A stretch of 64,000 nucleotides of DNA from Adiantum capillus-veneris (GCA_014529385.2 CM043958.1:155347293-155411292); one strand, 5' to 3'. Positions 1-12,133 are shown, counted from the first letter of the stretch. Made by a program: numbers and translations. Notes: a model not told the origin generated them from the sequence alone.

Positions 1-698
1 AAAAACACTATTTTAAAGAAAAAATAAAGGGGTGGGATGGAAAATTAATCCAAAAACATTTGAGATAATTATCAGAGGTAAGATACATCTTGAGGAACCC
101 ATGATAAATATCTTAACCTCAGATAATTAGTTTAGATACTTATTTCCATTAAAAGTAACCGATTTTGTGTATAAACCGAGGAAAGGAAATTAGTAAATGA
201 ATTTATATAATTACCCAATAATTACCAGAGGTCAAAAATCACTCTTGAAGGTTGAGAAAATTACATTAGCCTAAATAATTACTATAACAAATTACTGCTG
301 GCTAATTTTACCCAAATTAGACCATAAATATAGAAGGAAAAAGTTATAAAATCAATTTTATGAGTTAACCAGAAAATTCTTAAAGATAGAACATGTCAAC
401 TTCCATCTAGGGTAAGTAATCCACTAGCAAATAGGTAACTCATAATTTACTAAGGCAAAAAATAGGATATTCTTGGAATATAGACTAAGGAGAAATCCAG
501 TAAAATAGCTTCCATAATTATATGATAATTATGGGAGAATACTAATAGTACAAGGAAGTTATAGGAGAAAAATCTCATCCAATAACTAACAAGGATACCT
601 GTTTATTCCAAAAATTCTTATTTTTGGGTAAAAAGGAAGAAAAGAGATTATTCATTTAATCTTTTAATCGATTAAGTCCTTTTATAAAGGCTGCCAAT

Positions 699-935
699 AT
701 GACTCCAAAGAGAACCAGAGGAAATCCTCTTACAGATGAAGAGGATACTATCAACAAAAGAATAAAGCTACTCATGACCATGAGGCTGGGCCTAGTCATA
801 GGCCTATGGAGGAAAGTTTGCAAGCACCAGCGCAGCAGCACATGGCTGACCAGTCACACATGTGGATTTCCATTTTGTTCACTTAAGTGTTTAATTAGAT
901 TAAAGTTCATTTCTAAATTAACATTGCATACGTAA
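699..935 (+). other. LTR-embedded short ORF, gag-N-terminus-like
   Basis: An ATG at 699 opens a basic peptide beginning MTPKRTRGNPLTDEED, and the 3' LTR repeats it at 8381 as MAPKRTRGNPLT. A one-base shift after about residue 22 gives a hydrophilic continuation (THDHEAGPSHRP) typical of gypsy Gag N-termini. Presence in both LTRs follows simply from LTR duplication. Whether the LTR carries a first coding exon is inference. Confidence 0.35.
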
Positions 936-1283
936 GGGTTAGGAAGGATAAACTGACTGTAAATGGAAGGTAACTTCCAAGAAACCAACGAGCAATGATT
1001 GTAGATATGAGAAAAATGATTGGGTTATGACTGATTGAACTAGGAAAGAAATGTTTGACCATTCTTAAGACAGCTTGTCTCAAGACACCTCTCATTCCTT
1101 TGAATATTTTACTCCAGGTAATGAGTAATGATGGCGATTCCGCCATGGATGAGTCGGTTTCCTCAGTGCGCGTGGAGTCTTTACCCCGTGCTTGTTTGTG
1201 CTTGTGGATATTACTTAGTATGGGCAACCGGTTGGCGTATGGGTGCCCGGACTATGGGTGATGGTTTTTTTCACCCCGGTTTT

Positions 1284-1291
1284 TATAAGTA
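1284..1291 (+). promoter_or_regulatory. Decayed TATA box, element 1 5' LTR
   Basis: TATAAGTA here corresponds to TATAAATA at 9005-9012 in the 3' LTR. It is placed by comparison of the two LTRs. Confidence 0.4.
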
Positions 1292-1958
1292 AGCAATGGG
1301 TGCCGTATTTTCACCCTTGTATAGGTGGTCTTGAGACAAGCTAGTACTGGACAAAGATACTTCAGAACAGTACCTTGTCTTAGGTCTAAAGATGTTTGTT
1401 TGCTAAAAGAATGTTTTCAATACTATTTTCAAGGGTTGTCTTAATGAAATTCAGTTATGAAAGTTAAAAGAAATCATTGTTTTAATTGTGACAAGAATGT
1501 GGTAGTAATTAAACAACCAGGAATCATGTGTGAGTGCGGAGTGGTAAGTGGAGATTGACTAAGGTTGTCAATCATGGACGGGTGGACCTAATTAGTCAGG
1601 TAACTATTCCTTCCCGTGCACTAATAACGTCTAGAAACTTCTCCACTTGGAAGAGGAATCCACTAGCGGCTGTGCCCTCACATATGTTAAAGGGAAAAAG
1701 CATTGGCTAAGGAAACCTTAATCTGAATGATGGAAGTTATAGGGTTGGAATAGTTTTTTTAATTCAACAAGTTGTCCCATTTCCACTGCGAGACAGGACT
1801 AGGTCTCCTTCTAGGGCTATAAACCTAAACCATTATCAATGGTAAGGGTGAACTTCCTGGAATTCTTCTTGTTTAGGGACTCATATTTTATTAGGCCTAG
1901 AGACCTGTCAAGGGTCCCATCCCGGGTTTGGTGTTGGCGGGTTTGTGGACCTCACAAG

Positions 1959-1970
1959 TGGTATCAGAGC
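1959..1970 (+). other. Primer binding site, tRNA-iMet
   Basis: TGGTATCAGAGC starts two bases after the LTR end. It is the exact complement of the 3' end of plant initiator tRNA-Met and is the usual primer site of plant Ty1 and many Ty3 elements. Confidence 0.95.
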
Positions 1971-2157
1971 ATGGTTTAACAAGGTCGTGACCCTAGGATG
2001 AAAAGTTGAAAAAATAGGCACAAGTTATATTGTTGTGAAATGATAATTTTCCTATCAATACAGGGAAATATCCGCCAAGCTTATCGAAAGTTTATGATTT
2101 TCAATTCATGTTTGAGGCTGCTTGCAACTCCAGTAAATTTTTATTTCGCAAGACATC

Positions 2158-2532
2158 ATGCAATTATTAGATGAAATGTTTTCCCCTCCTCCTACATGGG
2201 GAATCAGCTGGTCACAGTTTGGCGGAATTTTCTTGATTGATGCGGGACAGATAGAAGGTGTGGCACTCAATTTGAAAAAACTCAAGTGGGCAGAAACACT
2301 TCGGACCATCGAAGTTTTCTTTTTCAGTGGGACTGAAGATCTAGATCAGACCATTACTATAGATGTGGTAGAAGTGTCACAAAATCAGTGGGTATATGAT
2401 CACATAGCGAAAGTAATATACCCAGGTAGGATTAGACCCATAAGGGTAGGCCCAAAATTTAGGGGACCAAAAGATGTTATATTTTTTGATCCCCTGTCAG
2501 ACCCACCAATGGTTAAGAGGATTTTGGTATAG
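2158..2532 (+). CDS. Unknown 124-residue ORF in element 1 leader
   Basis: Open frame from ATG, 188 bp after the primer site and upstream of the gag remnant. The protein is not recognised. It has no zinc knuckle or membrane segment, and its C-terminal third is rich in Pro, Arg and Gly. It ends at the edge of a 22-bp tandem repeat. It could be an accessory leader ORF, a degenerate gag N-terminus, or chance. Confidence 0.3.
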   Translation: MQLLDEMFSPPPTWGISWSQFGGIFLIDAGQIEGVALNLKKLKWAETLRTIEVFFFSGTEDLDQTITIDVVEVSQNQWVYDHIAKVIYPGRIRPIRVGPKFRGPKDVIFFDPLSDPPMVKRILV

Positions 2533-2539
2533 AGAGTTA

Positions 2540-2627
2540 CATCTTGTATATAGCATGAGTCCATCTTGTATATAGTATGAGTCCATCTTGTATATAGCAC
2601 GAGTCCATCTTGTACATAGTATGAGTT
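2540..2627 (+). repeat. 22-bp tandem repeat, 4 copies
   Basis: Four head-to-tail units of CATCTTGTATATAGYAYGAG plus TC/TT, with one to three differences each, between the leader ORF and gag of element 1. Confidence 0.9.
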
Positions 2628-2830
2628 AGTGATTGTATTAACTCTTGTATATACCACGGTTTTATAAAAAATGACATGCTTTGTGTAGTTTAAATGAGAT
2701 GGTTATAGTAATTGTCGGATTTTTGTTTTCATTTAAAATTTTGAAAGTATATAGATTAGAAAAATTGCATGACAACACAAAATTACTTGTTATCACTAAA
2801 AGATCTTCATTAATTAGAAACACAGGGTAA

Positions 2831-3907
2831 TGCAAAAAGCCTCTACACTCCCACCGCTCGATGGCATGGATGATTATTCCTTGGCAGCAGGAATTGCTTC
2901 AAAAAATCAGGCAATGCTAGGAATGTTTCGACTCACTAGAGAGAGATGCAAAACTTTGGTGGAAACAATACTGTAGAGATAACCCTTCCATTAGTCCATC
3001 CTGGGAAAGAATGAAGCAGACAATGAAAGAAAGATATCTTCCTCTGGCTCATCAAGCTATCAAAATGAATGATTTTGTCACCCTCAAACAGTTAGGGCTT
3101 ACTTTGGAAGAATACACCAAATATGTGTCTTTACGACGTTATGCACCACCAATGACAATGGAACAACAGATTGCTCGTTTTTGCCAAGGTCTAAACAAAC
3201 CTTTAAGTACCCGTTTAGAAGCTATGAGACCCACATCTATTCAAGATTCTCTGCTGAGACCTAAACCGCTTGCGGCTGAAGGAAACCCCCCTGCAAGGAA
3301 CTATTATAACTACAATAACTTTAGAGGAAGAGCAAGGGGAAATTACAACCAAGGGAATCAACGAAGGGCAGTGTCAGCTGCAGCCACTATAGAGAATACT
3401 TTTCCAAATATCAGATGTTATGGATGCAATCGAATGGGGCACTACAGGAGCCAATGCCCCGAGGAGCAAAATCCCAGAGTTGTTGCTAGAACCACTCCTC
3501 AGACTCAGATAGGACAAGGAAATAATCAAAGAGGTAGAGGAAATAGAGGACGAGGTAGAGTAAGAGGTAGAGGAGCCAGAGCTTATGCTGCAGTAGGAGA
3601 TCCAACCTTGCTAGATAAAGAAGACGAAAGATCTACTCTTTTTGCAGCCATTGATAACCCTAGAGCTCGACAACAGTATGCTGTCATCCAAACCACTGCA
3701 AACAGAGAAGGTGAAAAATTTGAACCACTTATAAATTGTGGCAGCACACACTCTTTTCTCTCTTCTAAATGTTTAAGGAAACTTAAATTGAACCAATATC
3801 CCACCAAGAAATTAGTGGTAGAACTAGCAAATGGGAAAGAGGTTCTATCTCAATTTACAGCCGGGGAAGTTAAGTTTGAACTGGGAGGAACCCTTACTTC
3901 ATCTTAA
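2831..3907 (+). pseudogene. gag: gag and start of protease, element 1
   Basis: The Gag core is recognisable from ~2960, where a shifted frame gives the LWWKQY-type motif, and continues in the frame 3011-3907. A CCHC zinc knuckle of the form CYGCNRMGHYRSQC lies at ~3416-3457, followed by Arg-Gly repeats (RGRGNRGRGRVRGRG). The protease active-site motif reads LINCGSTHSF at ~3733 where LxD(C/T/S)GSTHSF is expected, so the catalytic Asp has become Asn. The frame ends at a TAA at 3905; the next pol section continues in the same frame, so gag and pol were one polyprotein. The first part of gag is frameshifted and unclear. Confidence 0.85.
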
Positions 3908-5047
3908 TTTCGAACTCTACCAGTAGGAATCTATGACGGTATCCTAGGAATGGATTGGTTAATAAAAAATCAAGCCCATATTCACTGTGCTCAAGGGAAC
4001 CTATCCTTTAAAAATCACTTAGGTGAAGAAAAATTAGTACAAGGGTCAAATGGGAAGCCTAAGGCTCATTTAATTAAGGCTAGTCGACTTCTAAAGGGGT
4101 TACGCAAGGGGCAACAGATCTTTGTAGTGAAACTTAATAAGGCTGATGATTCAAGGGACAACACAACTCTAGAATGGCTTAAGGATTTTTCAGATATATT
4201 TTCGGAAGATCTCTCAAATTTACCTCCTCCAAGGGACATAGACCACGAAATAGAAACCTTTCCAGGTAGTGAACCAATTTCAAAAAGACCCTACAAAATG
4301 TCCCTCTCTAAAGCTATTGAATTAAAAGAAAAGCTTCGTCAGCTTATTGAACAAGGATTCATAAGACCACGCATTTCACCCTGGGGAGCACCTGCTCTAT
4401 TCCAAAAGAAGAAGGATGGATCTTTACGTCTTTGCATCGATTATAGAGGACTTAACCAGGTATCAATAAAGAATAAGTATCCTATTCCTCGCATTGACGA
4501 ATTACTTGATAGATTACATGGAGGCAAGGTATTCACAAAAATTGATCTCAGATCAGGTTACCATCAAATCTGGATTAAGGAAGCAGATATTTACAAAACT
4601 ACATTCAACACCCGATATGGGCATTATGAGTTCATCGTGATGCCTTTTGGTCTTATGAATGCTCCGGCTACTTTTAACCGTCTCATGCAGGATATATTCA
4701 GAGAATATTTGGATGGTTTTGTGTTGCTATTTTTCAACGATATCTTGGTATATTCCAAAGATGAAAAAGAGCATGAAGGCCATGTACATAAAGTACTTCA
4801 TCTTCTATGCCAACATCACTTATATGCCAAGATGAGTAAATGTGTGTTCTTCACACTTGAAGTTAGTTATCTTGGATTTATAATAAACCCTGAAGGAATC
4901 TCCGTAGACCCCACAAAGATTAAGGACATAATAGATTGGCCACAACCCAAGACGGTCAGTGAGATTCGAGGATTCTTGGGGATTCGAGGATGGTATAGAA
5001 TCTTCGTGAAAGATTATGCAGTCATCGCCACACCCTTGACATAGCTA
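3908..5047 (+). pseudogene. pol: Protease C-terminus and reverse transcriptase, element 1
   Basis: The same frame as gag continues after the TAA. It begins with the retropepsin second motif (GILGMDWL, ~3940), then a linker, then the [52 protein letters not shown], and the catalytic box. The box reads FFNDIL at ~4732 where FxDD is expected, so the first catalytic Asp is lost. The RT thumb follows ([28 protein letters not shown]). The section ends at an in-frame TAG (5042-5044). The copy cannot be active. Confidence 0.93.
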
Positions 5048-5520
5048 CTTAAAAAAACAACCAAACTTACATGGGAAAAAGAATAGGAGGACTGTTTCCT
5101 CAAACTAAAACAAAATCTCACATCAGCCCCTGTACTCAAACTTCCTGACTTCACTCAAGAGTTTGAAGTAGTAACAGATGCCAGCGGTCTTACTATAGGA
5201 GGATTCTTAAACCAAGAAAGCAGACCAGTCACCTTTACTTCTGGGAAATTAAGAATCCACAAGTTGAATTATCCAACTCATGATCTGGAACTCCTAGCTG
5301 TTAACCATGCTCTTAAACTCTGGAGGCACTATCTTCTAGGAGGAAAGTTTCAGTTAATCACTGATCATGAGAGTCTAAAATGGATTTTTCCACAAGCAAC
5401 ACTCAACATGAGGCAGAGAAAATGGATAGAACTCTTTCAGGAATATGATTTTGAAATAAAATATAAACCAAGAAAAGAGAATGTGGTTGCTGATGCCCTT
5501 AGCCGTAAGGTTTTCCTTGG
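5048..5520 (+). pseudogene. pol: RNase H, element 1
   Basis: After the TAG at 5042 the frame continues with a second TAG at 5084. It encodes the gypsy RNase H: VVTDASG with the first catalytic Asp at ~5176, HDLELLAV, WRHYLLG, FQLITDHESLKWIF, and NVVADALSRK at the C-terminal end. RNase H removes the RNA strand of the RNA:DNA hybrid during reverse transcription. Confidence 0.93.
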
Positions 5521-6816
5521 GGTCATTTCCACAGTCGACTATCCAATCCTAAACAAGGTTAAGGAAGCCTCCCTGGAAGATGAGGACTATCAAAAAATCC
5601 TACAGGTTATCAATCAACATGACCTAAAAGAGAAAGTCAGAATCAAGGATTATTCACTTGAGGATGGGCTTCTCTATTATAAGTATCGGCTTTACATTCC
5701 TAAGAATCCAACATTAAAGGAGTTAGTCCTTTATGAAGGACACAAGGCTCCAGCCGTCGGCCATCCTGGCTATGCAAAGACCCTTAATGCCATAAGGAAA
5801 AGATATTTTTGGCTAGGAATGAAAGGAGATATAGTTCGCTACATCAAACATTGTCTTTCCTGTCAAAGGATTAAGGGTGAACGAGTAATGATGCCAGGAA
5901 AACTTCAACCTCTGGACATCATTCCTCAAATGAAGTGGGAACTCATTAGTATGGACTTTGTAACAGGTCTTCCTAGTGTTCAAGGGGGTTATGACTCCAT
6001 TATGGTGGTAGTGGATATGCTGACTAAAGTATCTCATTTGATGCCCATGAAAACAACTTCAATGCATTAGACATAAGCCGTTTATTTATCAAAGAAATCT
6101 TTAGATTACACGGACTTCCTAAGAGAATAGTCAGTGACAGAGATGCAAAATTTACTTGAAAATTTTGGAAAGCTTTATTTGAATCCTTAGGTACCCAGCT
6201 CTGTTTCAGTTTAGCCTATCACCCTCAGACGGACGGCCAGACGGAAAGAGTGAATCAAGTTATTGAAGACATCCTTAGAGCCTACTGTAGTAGAGAACCC
6301 CGGAAATGGATACAATTTCTTCCTCTGGTGGAATTTGCCTATAATTCCGCATTCCATAAAAGCATTAGGATATCACCATTTAATGCTCTTTATGGGCATG
6401 AGTGTATATCACCCCTAAACTTTTCTGACCCTACTACAAGAGTAGAAGCTTCAAAACAAATGTTGAAGGAGATGGATGTCCAAACCAAAGCCATACGACA
6501 GGACATTCAAGAAGCTACGGACCGCCAAAAACATTGTGCTGATAAAAAATGGTCTGATCGGTTTTTCAAACAAGGGGATAAAGTATTCCTTAGGGTACAA
6601 CCAAAGAGAAGCAATTTATCCTTGGGAAAATACAAAAAACTAAGCCCAATATATTGTGGACCTTATGAAGTGATTAAAATAATCAGTGATCAAGCTTACA
6701 ATTTAAAACTACCTGAACACCTCAAGGTCCATAATGTATTCCATATCATTCTTCTAAAACCCTACATCCCAAATCCCAATCACACTCTAGAAGATGAACA
6801 TATTGTGATGCAGAAG
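5521..6816 (+). pseudogene. pol: Integrase, element 1 (frameshifted)
   Basis: The N-terminal H2C2 zinc module is at ~5735-5865 (H-x-G-H...CLSC). The catalytic core follows with D in SMDFVTGLP (~5954), D in IVSDRDAKF (~6130) and E in the TDGQTERVNQ block (~6245). A one-base deletion near 6060 changes frame, and a TGA at 6157-6159 replaces an expected Trp. The GPY-type C-terminal domain follows in the frame starting 6250 (KLSPIYCGPYEVIK, LPEHLKVHNVFH). An in-frame TAA at 6817 separates it from the chromodomain. Confidence 0.92.
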
Positions 6817-6819
6817 TAA

Positions 6820-6984
6820 GGAATTCTTGAACTCCAACCAGATTGTATTCTTGATACTACGGAAAGAAGTCTACGAAACAGAGTAATCAGGGAACACTTA
6901 GTGAAATGGAAGGACTACCCCATTGAAGACGCCACATGGGAGGACGAAGTATCACTTCTCAAAGATTTCCCCAATTTCGGTTGA
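6820..6984 (+). pseudogene. pol: Integrase C-terminal chromodomain, element 1
   Basis: In the same frame as 6250-6816 after one TAA. The hallmark reads HLVKWKDYPIEDATWEDE at ~6895-6948, then LLKDFPNFG and a TGA at 6982. In chromoviruses this domain guides integration to particular histone marks. It follows the integrase directly, as in Tekay/Reina-type elements. Confidence 0.9.
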
Positions 6985-7006
6985 GATGAGGACATCTCAA
7001 TTCCTT

Positions 7007-7019
7007 TAGTTGGGGTGAT
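7007..7019 (+). other. Polypurine tract, element 1
   Basis: AGTTGGGGTGAT immediately precedes the TGTAAGG start of the 3' LTR. This is the usual place and form of the plus-strand primer in gypsy elements. Confidence 0.75.
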
Positions 7020-9004
7020 TGTAAGGTTTCCAGTTTTTGAAACCTTAGAAATTGTACAAAGCCTGTTATATTTGACTTGGTTATTGAGAAAACACTGTAG
7101 AATGATCCAACTATGGCTGATATTGGTATTTTTGGAACCGTAACTAGAGCTTTACTATGGTTATAATTTTTCAGAATCAGATTTTGATTAAATTTTGAAA
7201 AATTACGGGCTCTGAAAGGTTACACTAGGAATTTAATTAGTTAAGTAAAATTGGATGGTTTCAATAATTATTATTGCTAAATAATTTTTTATCCTAAGGT
7301 TTTAGAAATTGCAAATATTTTCAATTTTCATAATTAAAAATCAGAGAAATCAGCAGAAATCGATTCTGGGAGTTGGGGGGGCTATGTGGAACCTGCTCGG
7401 GACAAAATTAGCAACAGGTGGTGCTAGTTGAGAGCTGGGGCCTTGCTTGAGGTACCAAAACCTGCCAGAAACAGCCCAAGGGTCCTGAAAAGCTATAAGA
7501 AGACCCCCTTCCTTCACAAAAATTAGACTAAAGCCTTGGTACATTCTCTCTCATCTAGAGCGACCTCTACGCAAAAATCTTTAGAGAGCAAAGCTCTAGT
7601 TGGTTAATCAACGATAATTAGCACTAACCTTTTTTATTTAGTAAAACTATGTTAACTTATTTACATTTTTATTAATTAATTGAAGATTAAACCTATGTAT
7701 ACTCTAAAATTCTCTCCTAATTCAAAATTCTCTGCTGATTATTGAGATAAATATCAAAGGTAAGACACATCTTTAGGAACCCATGATAAATATCTTAACC
7801 TTAGATAATTAGTTTAGATAGTTATTTTTATTAAAAGTAAACAATTTTGTGTATAAACCGGGGAAAGGAAATTAATAAATGAATTTATATAATTACACAA
7901 TAATTACCAGAGGTCAAAAATCACTCTTGAAGGTTGGGAAAATTACCTTAGCATAAATAATTACTATAACAAATTACTCTTGACTAATTTTGCCTAAATT
8001 AGACCATAAATATAGAAGGGAAAAGTTATAAAATCAATTTTATGAGTCAACCACAAAATTCTTAAAGATAGAACATATCAACTTCCATCTAGGGTAAGTA
8101 ATCCACTAGCAGATAGGTAACTCATAATTTACTAAGGCCAAAAGTAGGATATTCTTGGAATATAGACTAAGGAGAAATCCAGTAAAATAGCTTCCATAAT
8201 TATATGATAACTATGGGAGAATACTAATAGTACAAGAAAGTTACAGGAGAAATATCTCATCCAATAACTAACAAGGGTACCTATTTATTTCAAAAATCCT
8301 TATTTTTGGGTAAAAAGGAAGAAAAGAGATTATTCATTTAATCCTCTAATCGATTAAGTCCTTTTATAAAGGCTGCCAATATGGCTCCAAAGAGAACTAG
8401 AGGAAATCCTCTTACCGCGATGAAGAGGATACTATCAACAAAAGAAATAAAGCCACTCATGACCATGAGGCTGGGCCTAGTCATAGGCCTACGGAGGAAA
8501 TTCTGCAGGCACCAGCGTAGCAGCACATGGCTGACTAGTCTCACAGGTGGATTTTTATTTTGTTCACTTAAGTCTTTAATTAGATTAAAGTTCAATTTTA
8601 AATTAACATTGCATGCGTAAGGGTTAGGAAGGATAAACTGGCTGTAAATGGAAGGTAACTTCCAAGAAACCAATGAGCAATGATTGTAAATAGGAAAGAA
8701 ATGATTGGGTTATGACTGATTGAACTAGGAAAGAAATGTTTGACCATCCTTAAGACAGCTTGTCTCAAGACATCTCTGATTCCTTTGAATATTTTACTCC
8801 AGGTAATGAGTAATGATGGCGATTCCGCCATTGATGAGTCGGTTTCCTCAGTGCGCGTGGAGTCTTTACCCCGTGCTTGTTTGTGCTTGTGGATATTACT
8901 TAGGATATCAAGTTTATCCTCGAGGAACTGCCCGGTTGTATGGGCAACCGGTTGGCGTATGGGCGCCTGGACTATGGGTGATGGTTTTTTTTCACCCCGG
9001 TTTT

Positions 9005-9012
9005 TATAAATA
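9005..9012 (+). promoter_or_regulatory. TATA box, element 1 3' LTR
   Basis: TATAAATA about 1.99 kb into the LTR and ~0.68 kb before its end. It is the intact counterpart of the decayed copy at 1284. Confidence 0.5.
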
Positions 9013-9438
9013 AGGAATGGGTACCGTTTTTTCACCCCTGTATAGGTGGTCTTGAGATAAGCCAGTACTGGTAAGAGATACTTCAGAATGAGAGTACCTT
9101 GTCTTAAGTCTAAAGATGTTCGTTTGCTAAAAGAATGTTTTCAATACTGTTTTCAAGGGTTGCCTTAATGAAATTCAGTTATGAAAGTTAAAAGAAATCA
9201 TTGTTTTAATTGTGACAAGAATGTGGTAGTAATTAAACAACGAAGAATCATGTGTGAGTGCGGGGTGGTAAGTGGGGATTGACTAAGGTTGTCAATCATG
9301 GATAGGTGGACCTGATTAGTCAGGTAACTATCCATTCCCGCGCGCTAATAACACATAGAAACTTCTCCACTTGGAACAGGATCCACTAGCGGGTGTGCCC
9401 TCACATATGTTAGGGGGAAAAAAGCGTTGCCTAAGGAA

Positions 9439-9443
9439 ACCTT
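9439..9443. other. Target-site duplication, left copy (element 2)
   Basis: ACCTT precedes the TGTTGG start of element 2 and is repeated exactly at 19481-19485. Removing 9444-19485 restores the sequence seen in element 1's other LTR at ~1711-1720. Confidence 0.97.
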
Positions 9444-10397
9444 TGTTGGACGGAGCGACTCACACACCCATGAAGTGCATGCAAACACTACCTAGATCAA
9501 CATAATGTCAATCGAGGACACAAATGACACGATAGGCACACGGAGGAAATCTCTTAGCTTGTCAGGCTGAGACCATCCTACACATACAACACTCAGGAAG
9601 GCCAACTAAACCACAATCAAGAACCTCACTGCTCTCAACTACACCACCTAGACACATACACACATACAGAAGGTAACTCACCTAATCATGCCAGATTCGT
9701 ACGAAGCTTAAGGAACACCATCCACTCACTAGGATGCACCTGTCCCTAAGCTTCTATACTCAAAACCCTCACTCTAAACCCATATGCGGAAAACGCGTAG
9801 GATGACAGAACAGAATTTTGAAAGTGCCCAAAACTGAAATTTATGAGTACCTATGCGTAGCTTATGTCTCCACGATTCTATAGACTACTAGCACACAAAA
9901 AAAAGACATCGTTTGATACACTTATGGCCACAAATAGCTCGTAGATGCGTCGGCGTGTGCGCTTCGTCTCACGTGGAATGCTTGGCGTTGTCGCGTAGCT
10001 CTCCTCAAGCCTACAGCAATGGTGCAGTCGGATCTTCAATGTGTTGAGCGAGCCGGGCGTAGCGAGAGGATAAAGCTCACGCTCACTCTCTTTCTCTCTC
10101 ACACACAGTAGACGGCAGCGCTAAGTTTTGATTATGATAAAAGTCTTCTTACAAAATGACCTAGGTACCTTATATACTAAGGCTACCTTAGGTTTAACCA
10201 AAATTGGGGTTGAAAGGGTCAAATAGCTTTGTATTTACAATCTGGAAGTGCCATTGCACCCCGGCTTCTGAAACTAGAATAACTACTCATTACAAATGAC
10301 GTTTATAGCCATAATCCGCAGCATTGCGTAACTCGCAAAAGATAAGACTTTGGTACGAAACTTGAGTTATGTTGTGTTGTTGACCCAACGGTCAACA
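9444..10397 (-). repeat. Element 2 3' LTR
   Basis: Matches 18526-19480 almost base for base. Starts TGTTGGACGG and ends GGTCAACA on the + strand. It contains one copy of an ACGCGTAGGATG half-motif at ~9793 that also forms the core of the leader palindromes of this element. Confidence 0.97.
10169..10176 (-). promoter_or_regulatory. TATA box in element 2 3' LTR
   Basis: TATATAAG on the minus strand, ~220 bp into the LTR. The matching copy in the 5' LTR is at 19252-19259, the one that would drive the element. Confidence 0.65.
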
Positions 10398-10412
10398 CTC
10401 CCCCCTTCCGCG
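10398..10412 (-). other. Polypurine tract, element 2
   Basis: Reads CGGAAGGGGGGAG on the minus strand, directly abutting the LTR. This fixes the transcription direction as minus. Confidence 0.9.
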
Positions 10413-12133
10413 TTCATGTCGTCCCTGACATGACCTGATTGTTGATGGCGATGTGGTCTTGGCTGTCGTTTTGGCTTCATCTGATGCACTGCTTGTAACT
10501 TTGTCGAACCATAACAAGAACTATGATCCATTAGAGCGGACATCTATCATCGTAACCATTCATCTTTTGAGATCCTCTGATTACTTTTATGTATGCTCTT
10601 CTTCATTGGGGACTTCTTTGTTCCTGTGCAATCATGTTGTTAGTGTTGTCTGCAGCTTTGTCATTGTAGGCCATTCTTCGACTCGCCATTGAGGAGAAGT
10701 ATGCTATGATCTCAAATTGGTGCTCCAATTCATTTGTCAATTGATTTGAGTAGCATTTACTTATTGTTGATGTAGAAGGAATATTGTTGATGTAGAAGGA
10801 ATATGTACAAGAGGATGGTGATAGGTGTCCTTAGATTAGGGTCTAAAACCTGGATGACCAAAGGGAAAAAACCCGGTGGGAAAAAAATGCCTTTGGTATA
10901 CGCTCTTATTGGAGTTGAGCAGTTGAACGTGAAGTACATGTTCATGAAAGGTGAGTGCTTGGGTGAAACACGGAAAGAGTGCCTGATGCAAGTGCCAATT
11001 ATGGGACACTCTATATGCATATGAGAAATTTGTCAACAAAAGCATGCAATGTGAAAGAAGGAGATGATGGGTGTTTCGAGGAATAAATGTAGCACACGTG
11101 ACATCAAAAGATGTCTCAATAGCTTCCACCTTTCCAAGAAGGGTTATCGATGTAGAAGTTTCTCCACTCGTATCTCACTGTGCTCAGTACGTGAGTGTCT
11201 TTTGGACCTTCTCCTTCACTTCACCAGACTTAAGTACTTAGACTTCGACTCTTTTGCTCACCTATACCAGCATGAGCGACACAACGTAAATATGCTCAAC
11301 TCTTCCAGCTTGAGCAGTACCTAGAATAGCTAAGACGCTTAGACCACAGAGAATATTACTTGAAGCTTTGGGACTAACACCTCACTCATTTTGTGGCTTA
11401 GCTACTCGACTCTGACTTGTATGACTTTTCGGTTGCATGTTGACACTGCTTTGTGATAAGTTCTTTGGCTATTGTAGTGGCTACTAAGACATACTTCGTG
11501 AAGTTTCATCGTTTCCCTGTACCTTCTTCTCTTTGTAGTGCTCAGGCCTCTCGTCAGTCTTTTCTTCATGTGGATTATGGATTTTTTAATTTTTTTCTTA
11601 ATAATAAACAAAGAAAATCTTAAAACAACTCAACAAAAGAAAAATCATTCAAATAGAAATCTAAATACTATGTACACTATACACATGTCCCTAGGGGCTC
11701 ATATATGGATTTTGTCCCCATACTCCTCTGTAACACTACTATGAGGGCATATACTCTAAATTTTGTCAAAAAAATTATCACAATGAAACGCAAAAATTCA
11801 ATGCATATCACAAAACATTGCCCTCTAATAGTCATAATATTAGGTCCGCATTCAGAATGCCTCTCCCCTTCCTATTTGGAGTCATCCTTTACGACAGGGT
11901 ATCGCAAAGGGTATGTGTTGTGCTTGGGCAATTAAAAGTTGTGCCTATGCAGGCCTTGTAATGTAGCCCTATTATGCATACACAGTCAATGCATGGAAAA
12001 GATTTATGTTGTGCAAGATGTGGGTATAAGCAATTTGCTTATTGGCATTTGTTGGCGAGGCTTCTTATTCTAAGCAATGTAACGGTCTTTGATGCTCCTG
12101 TATCGTTGCCTGATTGAAGCGACTTGCTCTCTT
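10413..12133 (-). other. 3' untranslated region of element 2
   Basis: About 1.7 kb between the last ORF and the polypurine tract. Only short unsupported ORFs occur on either strand. A 20-bp tandem duplication (TTGTTGATGTAGAAGGAATA) is at ~10763-10802. The stretch 11850-12130 resembles 23590-23800 in wording and order (GTGTCTATGCATAGCCTTGG-like and TGTGCAAGA-like blocks), so the same 3' region exists beside element 3. Confidence 0.6.

Larger units (their letters stand above)
1..1956 (+). repeat. Element 1 5' LTR (truncated at window edge)
   Basis: Bases from ~55 to 1956 match 7736-9443 plus 19486-19723 in order and orientation with scattered substitutions and small indels. The LTR ends in ...CTCACA, two bases before the tRNA-iMet primer site. 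A degraded TATAAGTA lies at 1284 where the 3' copy has TATAAATA (9005), a plausible transcription start region about 0.67 kb from the LTR end. A ~40 bp stretch present in the 3' LTR (8903-8940) is missing here near 1216. Confidence 0.92.
7020..9443 (+). repeat. Element 1 3' LTR, first part
   Basis: Begins TGTAAGG right after the polypurine tract and matches the 5' LTR from ~7736 on. It is cut at 9443 by element 2 and resumes at 19486. A TATAAATA at 9005-9012 is the likely core promoter. Confidence 0.93.

Noticed and set aside
1959-1970. Possible tRNA gene
   Set aside because: Only the 12-base primer site matches tRNA-iMet. The tRNA-like 3' ends at 18507, 45930 and 52617 are primer sites too; no cloverleaf surrounds them.
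10453-11744. Several short ORFs in the 3' region of element 2
   Set aside because: Overlapping on both strands, many without ATG, none resembling a protein; treated as untranslated.
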